Assembly (NCBI RefSeq): GCF_000718095.1 | Contig: NZ_JOEI01000008.1 | Location: 124,001-188,000, forward strand | Reading direction: 5' to 3' | Length of the DNA stretch: 64,000 nucleotides | Source of the DNA: Streptomyces scopuliridis RB72 | GTDB lineage: Bacteria; Actinomycetota; Actinomycetes; Streptomycetales; Streptomycetaceae | Shown: in pieces, positions 10,395 through 20,887 of the stretch | Layout: every line of letters begins with the position of its first letter | Numbering within the stretch: position 1 is the stretch's first letter | Notes under the pieces: model-generated | Database searches by the model: none | What the model was told of the DNA's origin: nothing | What the model saw: only the letters and a program-made list of their open reading frames with translations | Program-made: the position numbers and the translations under genes

Positions 10395-10711
10395 TGGCCG
10401 AGATCACCAGCAAGACCTTCGACGACCCGCGTGACGTTCTCGTCAAGCCCGTGGTGTCCGAGAAGAGCTACGCGCTGCTCGACGAGAACAAGTACACGTT
10501 CATCGTGATGCCCACCGCCAACAAGACCCAGATCAAGCAGGCCGTGGAAGCGGTCTTCTCGGTCAAGGTCACCGGGGTCAACACGATCAACCGCCAGGGC
10601 AAGCGCAAGCGCACCCGCACCGGTTTCGGTAAGCGCGCGAACACCAAGCGCGCCATCGTGACCCTCGCAGAGGGCGACCGTATCGACATCTTCGGCGGCC
10701 CGACCTCCTGA
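10394..10711 (+). CDS. rplW: 50S ribosomal protein L23
   Basis: L23 surrounds the exit-tunnel opening and docks trigger factor, SRP and the translocon. The 105-residue product includes [35 protein letters not shown] and the Arg/Lys loop [13 protein letters not shown]. The ATG overlaps the rplD stop codon by one base. Confidence 0.96.
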   Translation: MAEITSKTFDDPRDVLVKPVVSEKSYALLDENKYTFIVMPTANKTQIKQAVEAVFSVKVTGVNTINRQGKRKRTRTGFGKRANTKRAIVTLAEGDRIDIFGGPTS

Positions 10712-10761
10712 CGGAGGTCGAGACGTCCAGGATCCGGAATTCTTCCGAGGACTGAGAGACA

Positions 10762-11598
10762 ATGGGTATCCGCAAGTACAAGCCGACGACCCCGGGCCGT
10801 CGTGGCTCCAGCGTCGCCGACTTTGTCGAGATCACGCGGTCCACGCCGGAGAAGTCGCTGGTCCGCCCGCTGCACAGCAAGGGCGGCCGTAACAACGCCG
10901 GTCGTGTGACCGTTCGCCACCAGGGTGGTGGACACAAGCGCGCCTACCGAGTGATCGACTTCCGTCGTCACGACAAGGACGGCGTGCCGGCCAAGGTCGC
11001 GCACATCGAGTACGACCCGAACCGCACCGCGCGCATCGCGCTGCTGCACTACGCGGACGGCGAGAAGCGCTACATCATCGCGCCGCGTGGCCTGTCGCAG
11101 GGCGCGCGTGTCGAGAACGGTCCGGCCGCCGACATCAAGCCCGGTAACAACCTGGCGCTGCGCAACATCCCGGTCGGTACGACCATCCACGCCATCGAGC
11201 TGCGGCCCGGCGGCGGCGCGAAGTTCGCCCGCTCCGCGGGTGCCTCCGTGCAGCTGCTGGCGAAGGAGGGCTCCATGGCCCACCTTCGTATGCCGTCCGG
11301 TGAGATCCGGCTGGTCGACGTCCGCTGCCGCGCCACCATCGGCGAGGTCGGCAACGCCGAGCAGTCGAACATCAACTGGGGCAAGGCCGGCCGTATGCGC
11401 TGGAAGGGCGTACGCCCGACCGTCCGCGGTGTCGCGATGAACCCGGTTGACCACCCGCACGGTGGTGGTGAGGGCAAGACCTCCGGTGGTCGCCACCCGG
11501 TCAGCCCGTGGGGTCAGAAGGAGGGTCGTACTCGCTCGCCGAAGAAGGCAAGCAGCAAGTACATCGTCCGCCGCCGCAAGACGAACAAGAAGCGCTAG
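10762..11598 (+). CDS. rplB: 50S ribosomal protein L2
   Basis: L2 is a primary 23S rRNA-binding protein needed for subunit joining and peptidyl transfer. The product has 278 residues, with [21 protein letters not shown] at the start and the conserved C-terminal block [18 protein letters not shown], which holds the His required for activity. It starts 50 nt after rplW behind GAGGACTGAGAG. Confidence 0.97.
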   Translation: MGIRKYKPTTPGRRGSSVADFVEITRSTPEKSLVRPLHSKGGRNNAGRVTVRHQGGGHKRAYRVIDFRRHDKDGVPAKVAHIEYDPNRTARIALLHYADGEKRYIIAPRGLSQGARVENGPAADIKPGNNLALRNIPVGTTIHAIELRPGGGAKFARSAGASVQLLAKEGSMAHLRMPSGEIRLVDVRCRATIGEVGNAEQSNINWGKAGRMRWKGVRPTVRGVAMNPVDHPHGGGEGKTSGGRHPVSPWGQKEGRTRSPKKASSKYIVRRRKTNKKR

Positions 11599-11610
11599 GA
11601 GCGGGTTTAG

Positions 11611-11892
11611 ATGCCGCGCAGTCTCAAGAAGGGGCCCTTCGTCGACGACCACCTGATCAAGAAGGTGGACGTCCAGAACGAAGCAGGCACCAAGAACGTC
11701 ATCAAGACCTGGTCCCGTCGCTCGATGATCGTCCCGGCCATGCTGGGCCACACGATCGCGGTGCACAACGGCAAGATCCATGTCCCGGTGTTCGTCACCG
11801 AGTCCATGGTCGGCCACAAGCTCGGCGAGTTCTCGCCGACTCGCACCTTCCGCGGCCACGTCAAGGACGACCGGAAGTCGAAGCGCCGCTAA
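11611..11892 (+). CDS. rpsS: 30S ribosomal protein S19
   Basis: S19 forms part of the 30S head and an inter-subunit bridge with the central protuberance. The 93-residue product is typical: [63 protein letters not shown]. It starts 12 nt after rplB. Confidence 0.97.
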   Translation: MPRSLKKGPFVDDHLIKKVDVQNEAGTKNVIKTWSRRSMIVPAMLGHTIAVHNGKIHVPVFVTESMVGHKLGEFSPTRTFRGHVKDDRKSKRR

Positions 11893-11932
11893 CGCGGGGT
11901 GACTGACTATGACTTACACCGAAGGGACAACC

Positions 11933-12280
11933 ATGGAAGCCAGGGCCCAGGCGCGGTACATCCGCGTCACGCCCATGAAGGCCCGCCGCGTGGTGGACCT
12001 CATCCGTGGCATGGATGCCACGGAGGCTCAGGCGGTCCTGCGCTTCGCCCCGCAGGCCGCGAGCGTGCCGGTCGGCAAGGTGCTTGACAGCGCCATTGCC
12101 AACGCCGCGCACAACTACGACCACACCGACGCCTCTTCGCTGATCATCAGCGAGGCGTACGTGGACGAGGGCCCGACCCTGAAGCGGTTCCGTCCGCGTG
12201 CCCAGGGCCGTGCCTACCGGATCCGTAAGCGGACCAGCCACATCACCGTGGTCGTCAGCAGCAAGGAAGGAACCCGGTAA
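11933..12280 (+). CDS. rplV: 50S ribosomal protein L22
   Basis: L22 lines the exit tunnel opposite L4. The 115-residue form starts at ATG 11933 ([20 protein letters not shown]), preceded by GAAGGG at good spacing. An in-frame ATG at 11909 (MTYTEGTT) would add eight residues and also has a GGGGTGA site, so the start is not certain. The tunnel beta-hairpin [19 protein letters not shown] is intact. The TAA overlaps the rpsC ATG by one base. Confidence 0.95.
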   Translation: MEARAQARYIRVTPMKARRVVDLIRGMDATEAQAVLRFAPQAASVPVGKVLDSAIANAAHNYDHTDASSLIISEAYVDEGPTLKRFRPRAQGRAYRIRKRTSHITVVVSSKEGTR

Positions 12281-13128
12281 TGGGCCAGAAGGTTAACCCG
12301 CATGGGTTCCGGCTCGGTATCACCACGGACTTCAAGTCCCGCTGGTATGCCGACAAGCTGTACAAGGACTACGTCAAGGAAGACGTCGCCATTCGTCGCA
12401 TGATGACGAAGGGCATGGAGCGGGCCGGCATCTCCAAGGTGGAGATCGAGCGCACCCGCGACCGCGTCCGCGTTGACATCCACACCGCACGTCCGGGCAT
12501 CGTCATCGGCCGCCGCGGCGCCGAGGCCGACCGTATCCGCGGCGAGCTGGAGAAGCTGACCGGCAAGCAGGTCCAGCTGAACATCCTTGAGGTCAAGAAC
12601 CCCGAGGTGGACGCTCAGCTGGTGGCCCAGGCCGTCGCCGAGCAGCTGTCCTCGCGTGTCTCCTTCCGTCGCGCCATGCGTAAGAGCATGCAGTCGACGA
12701 TGAAGGCCGGCGCCAAGGGCATCAAGATCCAGTGCGGTGGCCGTCTCGGCGGCGCCGAGATGTCCCGCTCGGAGTTCTACCGCGAGGGCCGCGTGCCCCT
12801 GCACACGCTCCGTGCGAACGTCGACTACGGCTTCTTCGAGGCCAAGACGACCTTCGGCCGTATCGGCGTGAAGGTCTGGATCTACAAGGGCGACGTCAAG
12901 AACATCGCCGAGGTGCGCGCCGAGAACGCCGCGGCCCGCGCCGGCAACCGTCCGGCCCGTGGTGGTGGCAACGACCGTCCCGCCGGCCGTGGTGGCCGCG
13001 GTGGCGAGCGTGGCGGCCGTGGCCGCAAGCCGCAGCAGAACCCGGCAGCCGAGGCCCCCAAGGCCGACGCCGCCGCTGCTCCGGCCGCTGAGGCGACGTC
13101 CTCTTCTACCGGCGGAACGGAGGCCTGA
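12280..13128 (+). CDS. rpsC: 30S ribosomal protein S3 with long RGG/Ala-rich C-terminal tail
   Basis: S3 sits at the mRNA entry channel and contributes to helicase activity. The product has 282 residues. The KH domain and the S3 C-terminal domain end near residue 220 ([46 protein letters not shown]). About 60 extra residues follow, first Gly/Arg-rich ([19 protein letters not shown]) and then Ala/Pro-rich. E. coli S3 is about 233 residues, so the tail is an extension common in actinobacteria. It overlaps rplV by one base. Confidence 0.96.
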   Translation: MGQKVNPHGFRLGITTDFKSRWYADKLYKDYVKEDVAIRRMMTKGMERAGISKVEIERTRDRVRVDIHTARPGIVIGRRGAEADRIRGELEKLTGKQVQLNILEVKNPEVDAQLVAQAVAEQLSSRVSFRRAMRKSMQSTMKAGAKGIKIQCGGRLGGAEMSRSEFYREGRVPLHTLRANVDYGFFEAKTTFGRIGVKVWIYKGDVKNIAEVRAENAAARAGNRPARGGGNDRPAGRGGRGGERGGRGRKPQQNPAAEAPKADAAAAPAAEATSSSTGGTEA

Positions 13129-13133
13129 CCGAA

Positions 13134-13553
13134 ATGCTGATCCCCCGTAGGGTCAAGCACCGCAAGCAGCACCACCCGAAGCGCAGCGGAATGTCCAAGG
13201 GTGGGACGCAGGTTGCGTTCGGCGAGTACGGCATCCAGGCGCTGACCCCCGCGTACGTGACGAACCGTCAGATCGAGGCCGCTCGTATCGCGATGACCCG
13301 TCACATCAAGCGTGGCGGCAAGGTCTGGATCAACATCTACCCGGACCGTCCGCTCACCAAGAAGCCTGCCGAGACCCGCATGGGTTCCGGTAAGGGTTCC
13401 CCCGAGTGGTGGATCGCGAACGTCAAGCCCGGCCGGGTGATGTTCGAGCTGTCCTACCCGAACGAGAAGATTGCGCGTGAGGCGCTTACCCGCGCTGCTC
13501 ACAAGCTTCCGATGAAGTGCCGGATCGTTCGGCGCGAGGCAGGTGAGTCGTGA
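13134..13553 (+). CDS. rplP: 50S ribosomal protein L16
   Basis: L16 positions A-site tRNA and is the target of avilamycin/evernimicin resistance changes. The 139-residue product is typical: [66 protein letters not shown]. It lies 5 nt after rpsC and its TGA overlaps the ATG of rpmC (TGATGG). Confidence 0.97.
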   Translation: MLIPRRVKHRKQHHPKRSGMSKGGTQVAFGEYGIQALTPAYVTNRQIEAARIAMTRHIKRGGKVWINIYPDRPLTKKPAETRMGSGKGSPEWWIANVKPGRVMFELSYPNEKIAREALTRAAHKLPMKCRIVRREAGES

Positions 13554-13777
13554 TGGCGGCCGTGACCAAGGCGTCCGAACTGCGCGAACTGGGCAACGAG
13601 GAGCTTGTCGCCAAGCTTCGCGAGGCCAAGGAAGAGCTGTTCAATCTCCGCTTCCAGGCGGCGACGGGTCAGCTCGAAAACCACGGGCGGCTGAAGCTCG
13701 TGCGCAAGGACATCGCGCGGATCTACACCCTGATGCGTGAGCGCGAGCTGGGCATCGAGACGGTGGAGAGCGCCTGA
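13553..13777 (+). CDS. rpmC: 50S ribosomal protein L29
   Basis: L29 lies next to L23 at the exit tunnel. The 74-residue product ([41 protein letters not shown]) is a two-helix hairpin of normal size. ATG 13553 overlapping the rplP stop is preferred to GTG 13550. Its TGA overlaps the ATG of rpsQ. Confidence 0.96.
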   Translation: MAAVTKASELRELGNEELVAKLREAKEELFNLRFQAATGQLENHGRLKLVRKDIARIYTLMRERELGIETVESA

Positions 13778-14064
13778 TGACTGAGAGCAACGTGACCGAG
13801 ACCAACACTGCCGACCGCGGATTCCGCAAGACCCGTGAGGGTCTGGTCGTCAGCGACAAGATGGACAAGACCGTCGTCGTCGCTGTCGAGGACCGCGTCA
13901 AGCACGCGCTGTACGGCAAGGTCATCCGCCGTACGAACAAGCTCAAGGCGCACGACGAGCAGAACGCCGCCGGCATCGGCGACCGCGTCCTCCTGATGGA
14001 GACCCGGCCGCTGTCCGCCACGAAGCGGTGGCGCATCGTCGAGATCCTCGAGAAGGCCAAGTAA
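13777..14064 (+). CDS. rpsQ: 30S ribosomal protein S17
   Basis: S17 is a primary 16S rRNA-binding protein of OB fold. The product has 95 residues; an N-terminal extension of about 15 polar residues precedes [32 protein letters not shown], and [23 protein letters not shown] closes the domain. It is the last gene of the S10 operon and is followed by two hairpins before rplN. Confidence 0.96.
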   Translation: MTESNVTETNTADRGFRKTREGLVVSDKMDKTVVVAVEDRVKHALYGKVIRRTNKLKAHDEQNAAGIGDRVLLMETRPLSATKRWRIVEILEKAK

Positions 14065-14068
14065 CCCC

Positions 14069-14139
14069 TCCGAGGGGGTTTCCCCTCGGAATAGTTCCGC
14101 CAGGCTCGGTGGGGCTCCGTAAGTCACTTACGGAGCCCC
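14069..14139 (+). terminator. Two tandem hairpins at the S10/spc operon boundary
   Basis: The first is TCCGAGGGG (14069-14077) with CCCCTCGGA (14082-14090) around GTTT, a perfect 9-bp stem. The second is GGGGCTCCGTAAG (14111-14123) with CTTACGGAGCCCC (14127-14139) around TCA, a perfect 13-bp stem. Neither has a U-tract, so they may act as terminators or as partial attenuators and mRNA-stability elements between the operons. Confidence 0.65.
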
Positions 14140-14172
14140 CGCCGGGAACCGGCAGACGATCAGGAGATAGAC

Positions 14173-14541
14173 GTGATCCAGCAGGAGTCGCGACTGCGTG
14201 TCGCCGACAACACGGGTGCGAAGGAAATTCTCACCATCCGTGTTCTCGGTGGCTCGGGTCGCCGCTACGCGGGCATCGGTGACGTCATCGTCGCCACCGT
14301 CAAGGACGCGATCCCCGGTGGCAACGTGAAGAAGGGTGACGTCGTCAAGGCGGTCATCGTTCGCACCGTCAAGGAGCGCCGCCGTCCGGACGGCTCGTAC
14401 ATCCGCTTCGACGAGAACGCCGCCGTCATTCTGAAGAACGACGGCGACCCTCGCGGCACCCGTATCTTCGGCCCGGTGGGCCGTGAGCTGCGCGAGAAGA
14501 AGTTCATGAAGATCATCTCGCTCGCGCCGGAGGTGCTGTAA
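14173..14541 (+). CDS. rplN: 50S ribosomal protein L14
   Basis: L14 sits at the subunit interface and is the docking site of RsfS. The 122-residue product starts at GTG 14173 ([19 protein letters not shown]) behind CAGGAGA. The motifs [23 protein letters not shown] and [22 protein letters not shown] are typical. It is the first gene of the spc operon. Confidence 0.97.
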   Translation: MIQQESRLRVADNTGAKEILTIRVLGGSGRRYAGIGDVIVATVKDAIPGGNVKKGDVVKAVIVRTVKERRRPDGSYIRFDENAAVILKNDGDPRGTRIFGPVGRELREKKFMKIISLAPEVL

Positions 14542-14543
14542 GC

Positions 14544-14867
14544 ATGAAGATCAAGAAGGGCGACCTGGTTCAGGTCATCACCGGTAAGGACAAGGGCAAG
14601 CAGGGCAAGGTCATCGTGGCCTACCCCACGCAGGACCGTGTTCTCGTCGAGGGTGTCAACCGGGTCAAGAAGCACACCAAGGCCGGCCAGACGGCTCGCG
14701 GTTCGCAGACCGGCGGCATCGTGACCACCGAAGCCCCCATCCACATCAGCAATGTTCAGCTGGTCGTGGAGAAGGACGGCAAGAAGGTCGTCACCCGCGT
14801 CGGCTACCGCTTTGACGACGAGGGCAACAAGATCCGCGTTGCCAAGCGGACCGGTGAGGACATCTGA
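14544..14867 (+). CDS. rplX: 50S ribosomal protein L24
   Basis: L24 is an assembly initiator with a KOW motif ([23 protein letters not shown]). The product has 107 residues. It begins 2 nt after rplN, and its TGA overlaps the ATG of rplE. Confidence 0.96.
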   Translation: MKIKKGDLVQVITGKDKGKQGKVIVAYPTQDRVLVEGVNRVKKHTKAGQTARGSQTGGIVTTEAPIHISNVQLVVEKDGKKVVTRVGYRFDDEGNKIRVAKRTGEDI

Positions 14868-15427
14868 TGACTGCGACCACTACCGCGCCGCGTCTGAAGC
14901 TGCGCTACCGCGAGGAGATCGCCGGAAAGCTGCGTGAGGAGTTCTCGTACGAGAACGTCATGCAGATCCCCGGTCTCGTCAAGATCGTGGTCAACATGGG
15001 TGTGGGCGACGCCGCCCGCGACTCCAAGCTGATCGAGGGTGCCATCAAGGACCTCACCACGATCACCGGCCAGAAGCCGTCCGTCACCAAGGCCCGGAAG
15101 TCCATCGCGCAGTTCAAGCTGCGCGAGGGTCAGCCGATCGGCTGCCACGTCACCCTCCGCGGTGACCGTATGTGGGAGTTCCTGGACCGTACGCTGTCGC
15201 TCGCGCTGCCGCGTATCCGTGACTTCCGCGGTCTGTCCCCGAAGCAGTTCGACGGCCGTGGCAACTACACCTTCGGTCTCACGGAGCAGGTCATGTTCCA
15301 CGAGATCGACCAGGACAAGATCGACCGGGTCCGGGGCATGGACATCACCGTGGTCACCACGGCGACCAACGACGACGAGGGTCGTGCCCTCCTTCGTCAC
15401 CTCGGCTTCCCGTTCAAGGAGAACTGA
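14867..15427 (+). CDS. rplE: 50S ribosomal protein L5
   Basis: L5 binds 5S rRNA in the central protuberance. The 186-residue product includes [67 protein letters not shown] and the FPF end. It overlaps rplX by one base, and rpsN follows after 2 nt. Confidence 0.97.
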   Translation: MTATTTAPRLKLRYREEIAGKLREEFSYENVMQIPGLVKIVVNMGVGDAARDSKLIEGAIKDLTTITGQKPSVTKARKSIAQFKLREGQPIGCHVTLRGDRMWEFLDRTLSLALPRIRDFRGLSPKQFDGRGNYTFGLTEQVMFHEIDQDKIDRVRGMDITVVTTATNDDEGRALLRHLGFPFKEN

Positions 15428-15429
15428 CC

Positions 15430-15615
15430 GTGGCGAAGAAGGCTCTGATCGCTAAGGCCGCCCGCAAGCCGAAGTTCGGTGTGCGCGGTTACACCCGCTG
15501 CCAGCGCTGCGGCCGTCCCCACTCCGTCTACCGCAAGTTCGGCCTGTGCCGTGTGTGCCTTCGTGAGATGGCCCACCGCGGCGAGCTGCCGGGCGTGACC
15601 AAGAGCTCCTGGTAA
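15430..15615 (+). CDS. rpsN: 30S ribosomal protein S14, zinc-binding type
   Basis: S14 completes the 30S head. This is the short 61-residue form with a zinc ribbon: Cys24-x2-Cys27 and Cys40-x2-Cys43. It starts at GTG 15430 and ends in the characteristic VTKSSW. The zinc-free longer paralogue common in Streptomyces is not in this window. Confidence 0.97.
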   Translation: MAKKALIAKAARKPKFGVRGYTRCQRCGRPHSVYRKFGLCRVCLREMAHRGELPGVTKSSW

Positions 15616-15881
15616 TTCCGCCCACCCGTCGCCCGACCACCGCCCCTCAAGGGCGGCCTTCGGCCGGCGGATTGGATTCGGAATCAACCAGAGGCTCTCG
15701 GTAAGCAATGTGGTTGGTGGGAGCCCTCCTTCACATGCCGTAGGCTTGTGGGGTTGGGCGCCCGCCGTCCATTTAAGACTTACTACGCCGTAGGTCCCCG
15801 CACCGCACCCGTCCCGACTCTGATCGGGGAGAGGGATGGCGCATACAGGAAACCCCGGCGAGAGAGGCCGAAGGCCAATTC
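15616..15881 (+). other. rpsN-rpsH intergenic region
   Basis: A 266-bp gap inside the spc operon is unusually long. It contains a GC-rich inverted repeat (GGGCGGCCTTCGGCCGGCGG, 15650-15669) and TAGGCT at 15742-15747 as a possible -10 without a convincing -35. No coding frame is supported. It may hold an internal promoter for the rpsH half of the operon. Confidence 0.35.
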
Positions 15882-16280
15882 ATGACCATGACTGATCCCA
15901 TCGCAGACATGCTCACGCGTCTGCGCAACGCGAACTCGGCGTACCACGACGATGTCGTGATGCCGCACAGCAAGATCAAGTCGCACATCGCGGAGATCCT
16001 CCAGCAGGAGGGCTTCATCACCGGCTGGAAGGTCGAGGACGCCGAGGTCGGCAAGAACCTCGTCCTGGAGCTGAAGTTCGGCCCGAACCGCGAGCGTTCG
16101 ATCGCCGGCATCAAGCGCATCTCCAAGCCGGGTCTGCGTGTGTACGCGAAGTCCACCAATCTGCCGAAGGTTCTCGGCGGCCTGGGCGTGGCCATCATCT
16201 CCACGTCCCACGGTCTCCTGACCGGCCAGCAGGCCAGCAAGAAGGGCGTAGGTGGGGAAGTCCTCGCCTACGTCTGGTAG
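15882..16280 (+). CDS. rpsH: 30S ribosomal protein S8
   Basis: S8 is a primary 16S rRNA-binding protein and in E. coli the translational repressor of the spc operon. The 132-residue product shows [54 protein letters not shown] and the GGEVLAYVW end. The long leader before it would be a natural place for such control, but that is inference. Confidence 0.97.
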   Translation: MTMTDPIADMLTRLRNANSAYHDDVVMPHSKIKSHIAEILQQEGFITGWKVEDAEVGKNLVLELKFGPNRERSIAGIKRISKPGLRVYAKSTNLPKVLGGLGVAIISTSHGLLTGQQASKKGVGGEVLAYVW

Positions 16281-16301
16281 TCGGGAACGGAGGAATAGCT
16301 C

Positions 16302-16841
16302 ATGTCGCGAATCGGCAAGCTCCCCATCCAGGTTCCCGCCGGTGTGGACGTCACCATCGATGGCCGTACGGTCGCGGTGAAGGGCCCCAAGGGTTCCCTC
16401 TCGCACACCGTTGCCGCGCCGATCGAGGTCACCAAGGGCGAGGACGGCATCCTTCAGGTGCTGCGCCCGAACGACGAGCGTCAGAACAAGGCCCTGCACG
16501 GCCTGTCCCGCACGCTGGTGGCGAACATGATCACCGGCGTGACCCAGGGATACGTCAAGGCGCTCGAAATCAGCGGGGTCGGCTACCGCGTCCAGGCGAA
16601 GGGCTCCAACCTGGAGTTCGCCCTGGGCTACAGCCACCCGATCCTCATCGAGGCCCCCGAGGGCATCACCTTCAAGGTCGAGACGCCCACGAAGTTCACT
16701 GTCGAGGGCATCGACAAGCAGAAGGTCGGCGAGGTCGCCGCTAACATCCGCAAGCTGCGGAAGCCCGACCCGTACAAGGCCAAGGGCGTCAAGTACGCGG
16801 GCGAGGTCATCCGCCGCAAGGTCGGAAAGGCGGGTAAGTAA
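16302..16841 (+). CDS. rplF: 50S ribosomal protein L6
   Basis: L6 lies near the sarcin-ricin loop. The product has 179 residues with two repeated domains: [21 protein letters not shown], then [25 protein letters not shown]; the end [27 protein letters not shown] is conserved. The start at 16302 has a GGAGGA ribosome site. Confidence 0.97.
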   Translation: MSRIGKLPIQVPAGVDVTIDGRTVAVKGPKGSLSHTVAAPIEVTKGEDGILQVLRPNDERQNKALHGLSRTLVANMITGVTQGYVKALEISGVGYRVQAKGSNLEFALGYSHPILIEAPEGITFKVETPTKFTVEGIDKQKVGEVAANIRKLRKPDPYKAKGVKYAGEVIRRKVGKAGK

Positions 16842-16844
16842 GCC

Positions 16845-17228
16845 ATGGCATACGGTGTCAAGATTGCTAAGGGCAAGGCCTACAAGGCCGCTGCCATCAA
16901 GCGTCGTCACATCCGCGTTCGCAAGCGCATCTCCGGCTCGCCGGAGCGTCCGCGCCTGGTCGTGACGCGTTCCAACCGCCACATGGTCGCTCAGGTCATC
17001 GACGACATCGCGGGCCACACGCTCGCGTCGGCGTCGACCCTGGACACCTCGATCCGTGGTGCCGAGGGCGACAAGAGCGCCCAGGCCAAGCAGGTCGGAT
17101 CCCTGGTCGCCGAGCGCGCCAAGGCCGCCGGCGTCGAGGCCGTCGTGTTCGACCGCGGTGGTAACCAGTACGCAGGGCGCATTGCCGCTCTGGCTGACGC
17201 CGCCCGCGAAGCCGGGCTGAAGTTCTAA
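16845..17228 (+). CDS. rplR: 50S ribosomal protein L18
   Basis: L18 binds 5S rRNA with L5. The 127-residue product includes [35 protein letters not shown] and [29 protein letters not shown]. It begins 3 nt after rplF. Confidence 0.97.
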   Translation: MAYGVKIAKGKAYKAAAIKRRHIRVRKRISGSPERPRLVVTRSNRHMVAQVIDDIAGHTLASASTLDTSIRGAEGDKSAQAKQVGSLVAERAKAAGVEAVVFDRGGNQYAGRIAALADAAREAGLKF

Positions 17229-17274
17229 GCCCCGGTTCCGGAGCTAGCGGACGTAACAGAGAGAGGTAAATCCA

Positions 17275-17877
17275 ATGGCTGGACCCCAGCGCCGCGGAAG
17301 CGGTGCCGGTGGCGGCGAGCGGCGGGACCGGAAGGGTCGCGACGGTGGCGCTGCCGCCGAGAAGACCGCTTACGTTGAGCGCGTTGTCGCGATCAACCGC
17401 GTTGCCAAGGTTGTGAAGGGTGGTCGTCGCTTCAGCTTCACCGCGCTGGTCGTGGTGGGCGACGGTGACGGCACCGTGGGTGTCGGTTACGGCAAGGCCA
17501 AGGAGGTGCCGGCCGCCATCGCCAAGGGTGTTGAGGAGGCCAAGAAGCACTTCTTCAAGGTCCCCCGTATCCAGGGCACCATCCCGCACCCGATCCAGGG
17601 CGAGAAGGCCGCGGGCGTCGTCCTGCTCAAGCCTGCTTCCCCCGGTACCGGCGTGATCGCCGGTGGCCCGGTGCGTGCCGTGCTGGAGTGCGCGGGCGTG
17701 CACGACATCCTGTCGAAGTCGCTCGGCTCGGACAACGCGATCAACATCGTGCACGCGACCGTGGCGGCCCTCCAGGGCCTGCAGCGTCCCGAGGAGATCG
17801 CGGCCCGCCGCGGTCTGCCCCTTGAGGACGTCGCCCCCGCGGCTCTGCTCCGTGCGCGTGCGGGAGCGGGTGCGTAA
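17275..17877 (+). CDS. rpsE: 30S ribosomal protein S5
   Basis: S5 takes part in decoding accuracy, and its N-terminal loop is where spectinomycin resistance arises. The product has 200 residues; a Gly/Arg-rich N-terminal extension of about 30 residues precedes [33 protein letters not shown]. The motif [27 protein letters not shown] is typical. Its TAA overlaps the ATG of rpmD. Confidence 0.97.
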   Translation: MAGPQRRGSGAGGGERRDRKGRDGGAAAEKTAYVERVVAINRVAKVVKGGRRFSFTALVVVGDGDGTVGVGYGKAKEVPAAIAKGVEEAKKHFFKVPRIQGTIPHPIQGEKAAGVVLLKPASPGTGVIAGGPVRAVLECAGVHDILSKSLGSDNAINIVHATVAALQGLQRPEEIAARRGLPLEDVAPAALLRARAGAGA

Positions 17878-18059
17878 TGGCCCGTCTCAAGATCACGCAG
17901 ACGAAGTCGTACATCGGCAGCAAGCAGAACCACCGCGACACCCTGCGTTCGCTCGGGCTCAAGCGCCTGCACGACGTGGTTGTCAAGGAGGACCGCCCCG
18001 AGTTCCGCGGCATGGCTAACACCGTCCGCCACCTCGTGACGGTTGAGGAGGTCGACTGA
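17877..18059 (+). CDS. rpmD: 50S ribosomal protein L30
   Basis: A 60-residue small 50S protein: [34 protein letters not shown]. It overlaps rpsE by one base. The end of this gene contains GAGGAGGT, the ribosome site for rplO. Confidence 0.96.
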   Translation: MARLKITQTKSYIGSKQNHRDTLRSLGLKRLHDVVVKEDRPEFRGMANTVRHLVTVEEVD

Positions 18060-18060
18060 C

Positions 18061-18516
18061 ATGGCGGAGAACAACCCGCTGAAGGTCCACAACCTCCGTC
18101 CTGCCCCGGGCGCCAAGACCGCCAAGACCCGTGTGGGTCGTGGTGAGGCGTCCAAGGGTAAGACCGCAGGTCGTGGTACCAAGGGCACCAAGGCCCGCTA
18201 CCAGGTTCCGGAGCGCTTCGAGGGTGGGCAGATGCCCCTCCACATGCGTCTCCCGAAGCTCAAGGGCTTCAAGAACCCGTTCCGCACCGAGTACCAGGTC
18301 GTGAACCTGGACAAGCTCTCCGCTCTCTACCCCGAGGGCGGCGAGGTCACGGTGGCCGATCTGGTCACCAAGGGCGCGGTCCGCAAGAACAGCCTCGTCA
18401 AGGTCCTGGGCCAGGGCGAGATCTCCGTGGCGCTGCAGGTTTCGGTTGACGCCGTCTCCGGCTCCGCCAAGGAGAAGATTGCCGCCGCCGGCGGCACCGT
18501 CACCGAGCTCGTCTGA
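18061..18516 (+). CDS. rplO: 50S ribosomal protein L15
   Basis: L15 is a late assembly protein of the 50S subunit. The 151-residue product starts at ATG 18061 ([21 protein letters not shown]), 1 nt after rpmD and behind GAGGAGGT at 18043-18050. It has the Gly-rich [21 protein letters not shown] block and a typical C-terminal domain. It is the last r-protein gene of the spc operon and is followed by a terminator. Confidence 0.97.
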   Translation: MAENNPLKVHNLRPAPGAKTAKTRVGRGEASKGKTAGRGTKGTKARYQVPERFEGGQMPLHMRLPKLKGFKNPFRTEYQVVNLDKLSALYPEGGEVTVADLVTKGAVRKNSLVKVLGQGEISVALQVSVDAVSGSAKEKIAAAGGTVTELV

Positions 18517-18541
18517 GACAACTCGATGGCCTGAACATCCG

Positions 18542-18575
18542 ACCGGGGATGCCTCTCAAAAGGGGCATCCCCGGT
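18542..18575 (+). terminator. Terminator after rplO
   Basis: ACCGGGGATGCC (18542-18553) pairs perfectly with GGCATCCCCGGT (18564-18575) around a short A-rich loop. A second hairpin, CCGGGGGC/GCCCCCGG at 18637-18654, lies downstream in the secY leader. Confidence 0.75.
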
Positions 18576-18771
18576 TGGTCGTTCCAAGGGGGGCACTGTC
18601 GCCGGTAAGGTGGCGTGCATTGTTGCTGTACTGAAGCCGGGGGCTCGCCCCCGGACCCCCGCCGCGCGGTGTGTCCGCAGGGGTTCCCCGCGCGGTTCCG
18701 CTTGTTCCGTATCCGTCGATCCTCAATACCGTCACCTCTGACGCAGTAGCGCGGGGGTCGCAGGAGGCACC

Positions 18772-20091
18772 GTGCTCACCGCGTTCGCCCGGGCGTTCAA
18801 GACGCCCGACCTGCGCAAGAAGCTGCTCTTCACACTCGCCATCATCGTGCTGTACCGGCTCGGGGCACATGTCCCGGTACCGGGCGTCAGCTACGAGAAT
18901 GTCCAGACGTGTGTCGACGCGGCCCAGAAGGGCAATAACAGCCTGTTCGGTCTGGTGAACATGTTCAGCGGCGGGGCGCTGCTGCAGATCACGATCTTCG
19001 CGCTCGGCATCATGCCGTACATCACCGCGAGCATCATTCTGCAGCTGCTGACCGTGGTCATCCCCAGGCTGGAGGCCCTCAAGAAGGAGGGTCAGTCCGG
19101 TCAGGCCAAGATCACGCAGTACACCCGCTATCTGACGGTCGCCCTCGCTGTGCTGCAGGGCACCGGCCTGGTCGCCACCGCCCGGAGCGGCGCGCTCTTC
19201 AGCGGCTGCCCGGTCGCCTCGGAGATCGTGCCCGACCAGTCGATCTTCGTCACCGTCACCATGGTGATCACCATGACCGCGGGCACCGCGGCGGTCATGT
19301 GGCTCGGTGAGCTCATCACCGACCGAGGCATCGGCAACGGCATGTCCATCCTGATGTTCATCTCGATCGCCGCCGGCTTCCCCGGCGCGCTGTGGGCCAT
19401 CAAGGAGAGCGGCACGCTCGCCAAGGGCTGGATCGAGTTCGGCACGGTCATTCTGATCGGCTTCGTGATGGTGGGCCTGGTCGTCTTCGTCGAGCAGGCG
19501 CAGCGCCGGATCCCCGTGCAGTACGCGAAGCGCATGATCGGCCGCAGGTCCTACGGCGGTACGTCCACGTACATCCCGCTGAAGGTGAATCAGGCGGGTG
19601 TGATCCCCGTCATCTTCGCGTCGTCGCTGCTCTACATCCCGGCGCTGGTCGCGCAGTTCTCCAGCGGGAACTCCGCGTGGAAGACCTGGATCGAAGCGCA
19701 CTTCGTCAAGGGTGACCACCCGTATTACATCGCGACGTACTTCCTGCTGATCGTGTTCTTCGCCTTCTTCTACGTGGCCATCTCCTTCAACCCCGAAGAA
19801 GTCGCCGACAACATGAAGAAGTATGGTGGCTTCATCCCGGGTATCCGGGCAGGTCGACCTACAGCCGAGTACCTGAGCTACGTGCTCAACAGGATCACTT
19901 GGCCGGGCTCGCTGTACCTGGGTCTGATTGCTCTCGTCCCGACGATGGCGTTGGCAGGCTTCGGCGGTGCGAACCAGAACTTCCCGTTCGGCGGGACGAG
20001 CATCCTGATCATCGTGGGTGTGGGTCTGGAAACCGTGAAGCAGATCGAGAGCCAGCTTCAGCAGCGTAATTACGAAGGGTTCCTCCGCTGA
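18772..20091 (+). CDS. secY: Preprotein translocase channel subunit SecY
   Basis: SecY forms the SecYEG protein-conducting channel in the cytoplasmic membrane. The product has 439 residues from GTG 18772 behind GGAGG, with about ten hydrophobic helices. Hallmarks are PVPGV near the plug, [15 protein letters not shown], the cytoplasmic loop [16 protein letters not shown] and [22 protein letters not shown]. It is separated from rplO by a terminator and a 255-bp gap, so it likely has its own promoter. Its TGA overlaps the ATG of adk. Confidence 0.97.
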   Translation: MLTAFARAFKTPDLRKKLLFTLAIIVLYRLGAHVPVPGVSYENVQTCVDAAQKGNNSLFGLVNMFSGGALLQITIFALGIMPYITASIILQLLTVVIPRLEALKKEGQSGQAKITQYTRYLTVALAVLQGTGLVATARSGALFSGCPVASEIVPDQSIFVTVTMVITMTAGTAAVMWLGELITDRGIGNGMSILMFISIAAGFPGALWAIKESGTLAKGWIEFGTVILIGFVMVGLVVFVEQAQRRIPVQYAKRMIGRRSYGGTSTYIPLKVNQAGVIPVIFASSLLYIPALVAQFSSGNSAWKTWIEAHFVKGDHPYYIATYFLLIVFFAFFYVAISFNPEEVADNMKKYGGFIPGIRAGRPTAEYLSYVLNRITWPGSLYLGLIALVPTMALAGFGGANQNFPFGGTSILIIVGVGLETVKQIESQLQQRNYEGFLR

Positions 20092-20750
20092 TGCGAATCG
20101 TCCTCGTCGGGCCGCCCGGTGCCGGCAAGGGAACGCAGGCCGCGTACCTCGCCAAGAACCTGAAGGTCCCGCACATCTCCACGGGCGACCTCTTCCGGGC
20201 CAACATCAGCCAGGGCACGACCCTCGGCAAGCTGGCGAAGTCGTACATGGACGCCGGGAACCTGGTGCCCGACGAGGTGACCATCGCGATGGCTCAGGAC
20301 CGGATGGCCCAGCCGGACGCCGCCAACGGCTTTCTGCTGGACGGCTTCCCGCGCAATGTCTCGCAGGCGAAGGCGCTGGACGAGGCCCTCGCGACGGACG
20401 GCGTGAAGCTGGACGCGGTGCTGGACCTGGAGGTCCCGGAGGACGAGGTCGTCACGCGGATCGCGGGGCGCCGGGTCTGCCGCAACGACAGCGCGCATGT
20501 CTTCCATGTCACGTACAGCCCGCCGAAGACGGAGGGCGTCTGTGATCTCTGCGGCGGCGAGCTGTACCAGCGGGACGACGACTCCGAGGAGACGGTGCGC
20601 ACCCGTCTTGAGGTCTACCACACGCAGACCGAGCCGATCATCGACCACTACCGGGCCCAGGGCCTGGTGGTGACGATCTCCGCGCTCGGCAAGGTCACCG
20701 AGGTGACCGAGCGCGCGATGGCGGCGCTTGAGCGGGGCCGGGCCGCGTAG
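20091..20750 (+). CDS. adk: Adenylate kinase
   Basis: It interconverts ATP plus AMP and two ADP. The 219-residue product is of the long type. The P-loop is GPPGAGKGT at 7-15, the AMP-binding segment is [11 protein letters not shown], and the motif [12 protein letters not shown] is conserved. The LID contains [11 protein letters not shown] and CDLC, which could form a zinc or structural cluster with a non-standard first half. Translation is coupled to secY by a one-base overlap. Confidence 0.96.
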   Translation: MRIVLVGPPGAGKGTQAAYLAKNLKVPHISTGDLFRANISQGTTLGKLAKSYMDAGNLVPDEVTIAMAQDRMAQPDAANGFLLDGFPRNVSQAKALDEALATDGVKLDAVLDLEVPEDEVVTRIAGRRVCRNDSAHVFHVTYSPPKTEGVCDLCGGELYQRDDDSEETVRTRLEVYHTQTEPIIDHYRAQGLVVTISALGKVTEVTERAMAALERGRAA

Positions 20751-20771
20751 GCCCCAGCAGTGCAGCAGTAC

Positions 20772-20812
20772 CAGTACGGCCGTGGCGTCCCTCGGACACC
20801 ACGGCCGTACTG
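20772..20812 (+). terminator. Terminator after adk
   Basis: CAGTACGGCCGTGG (20772-20785) and CCACGGCCGTACTG (20799-20812) form a perfect 14-bp stem with a 13-nt loop, between adk and map. Confidence 0.7.
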
Positions 20813-20887
20813 TTGAGCGGTCCGTGTGAAGCGGCCGTATCGAGCAGTGCGTATCGAATCAGTCACAGTCAGGTGGAAGGCACAGGC

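Noticed and set aside
20813..20887. Upstream extension of map from 20813
   Set aside because: The extra 25 residues include the terminator arm region and are not part of the family; GGTGGAAGG supports ATG 20888.
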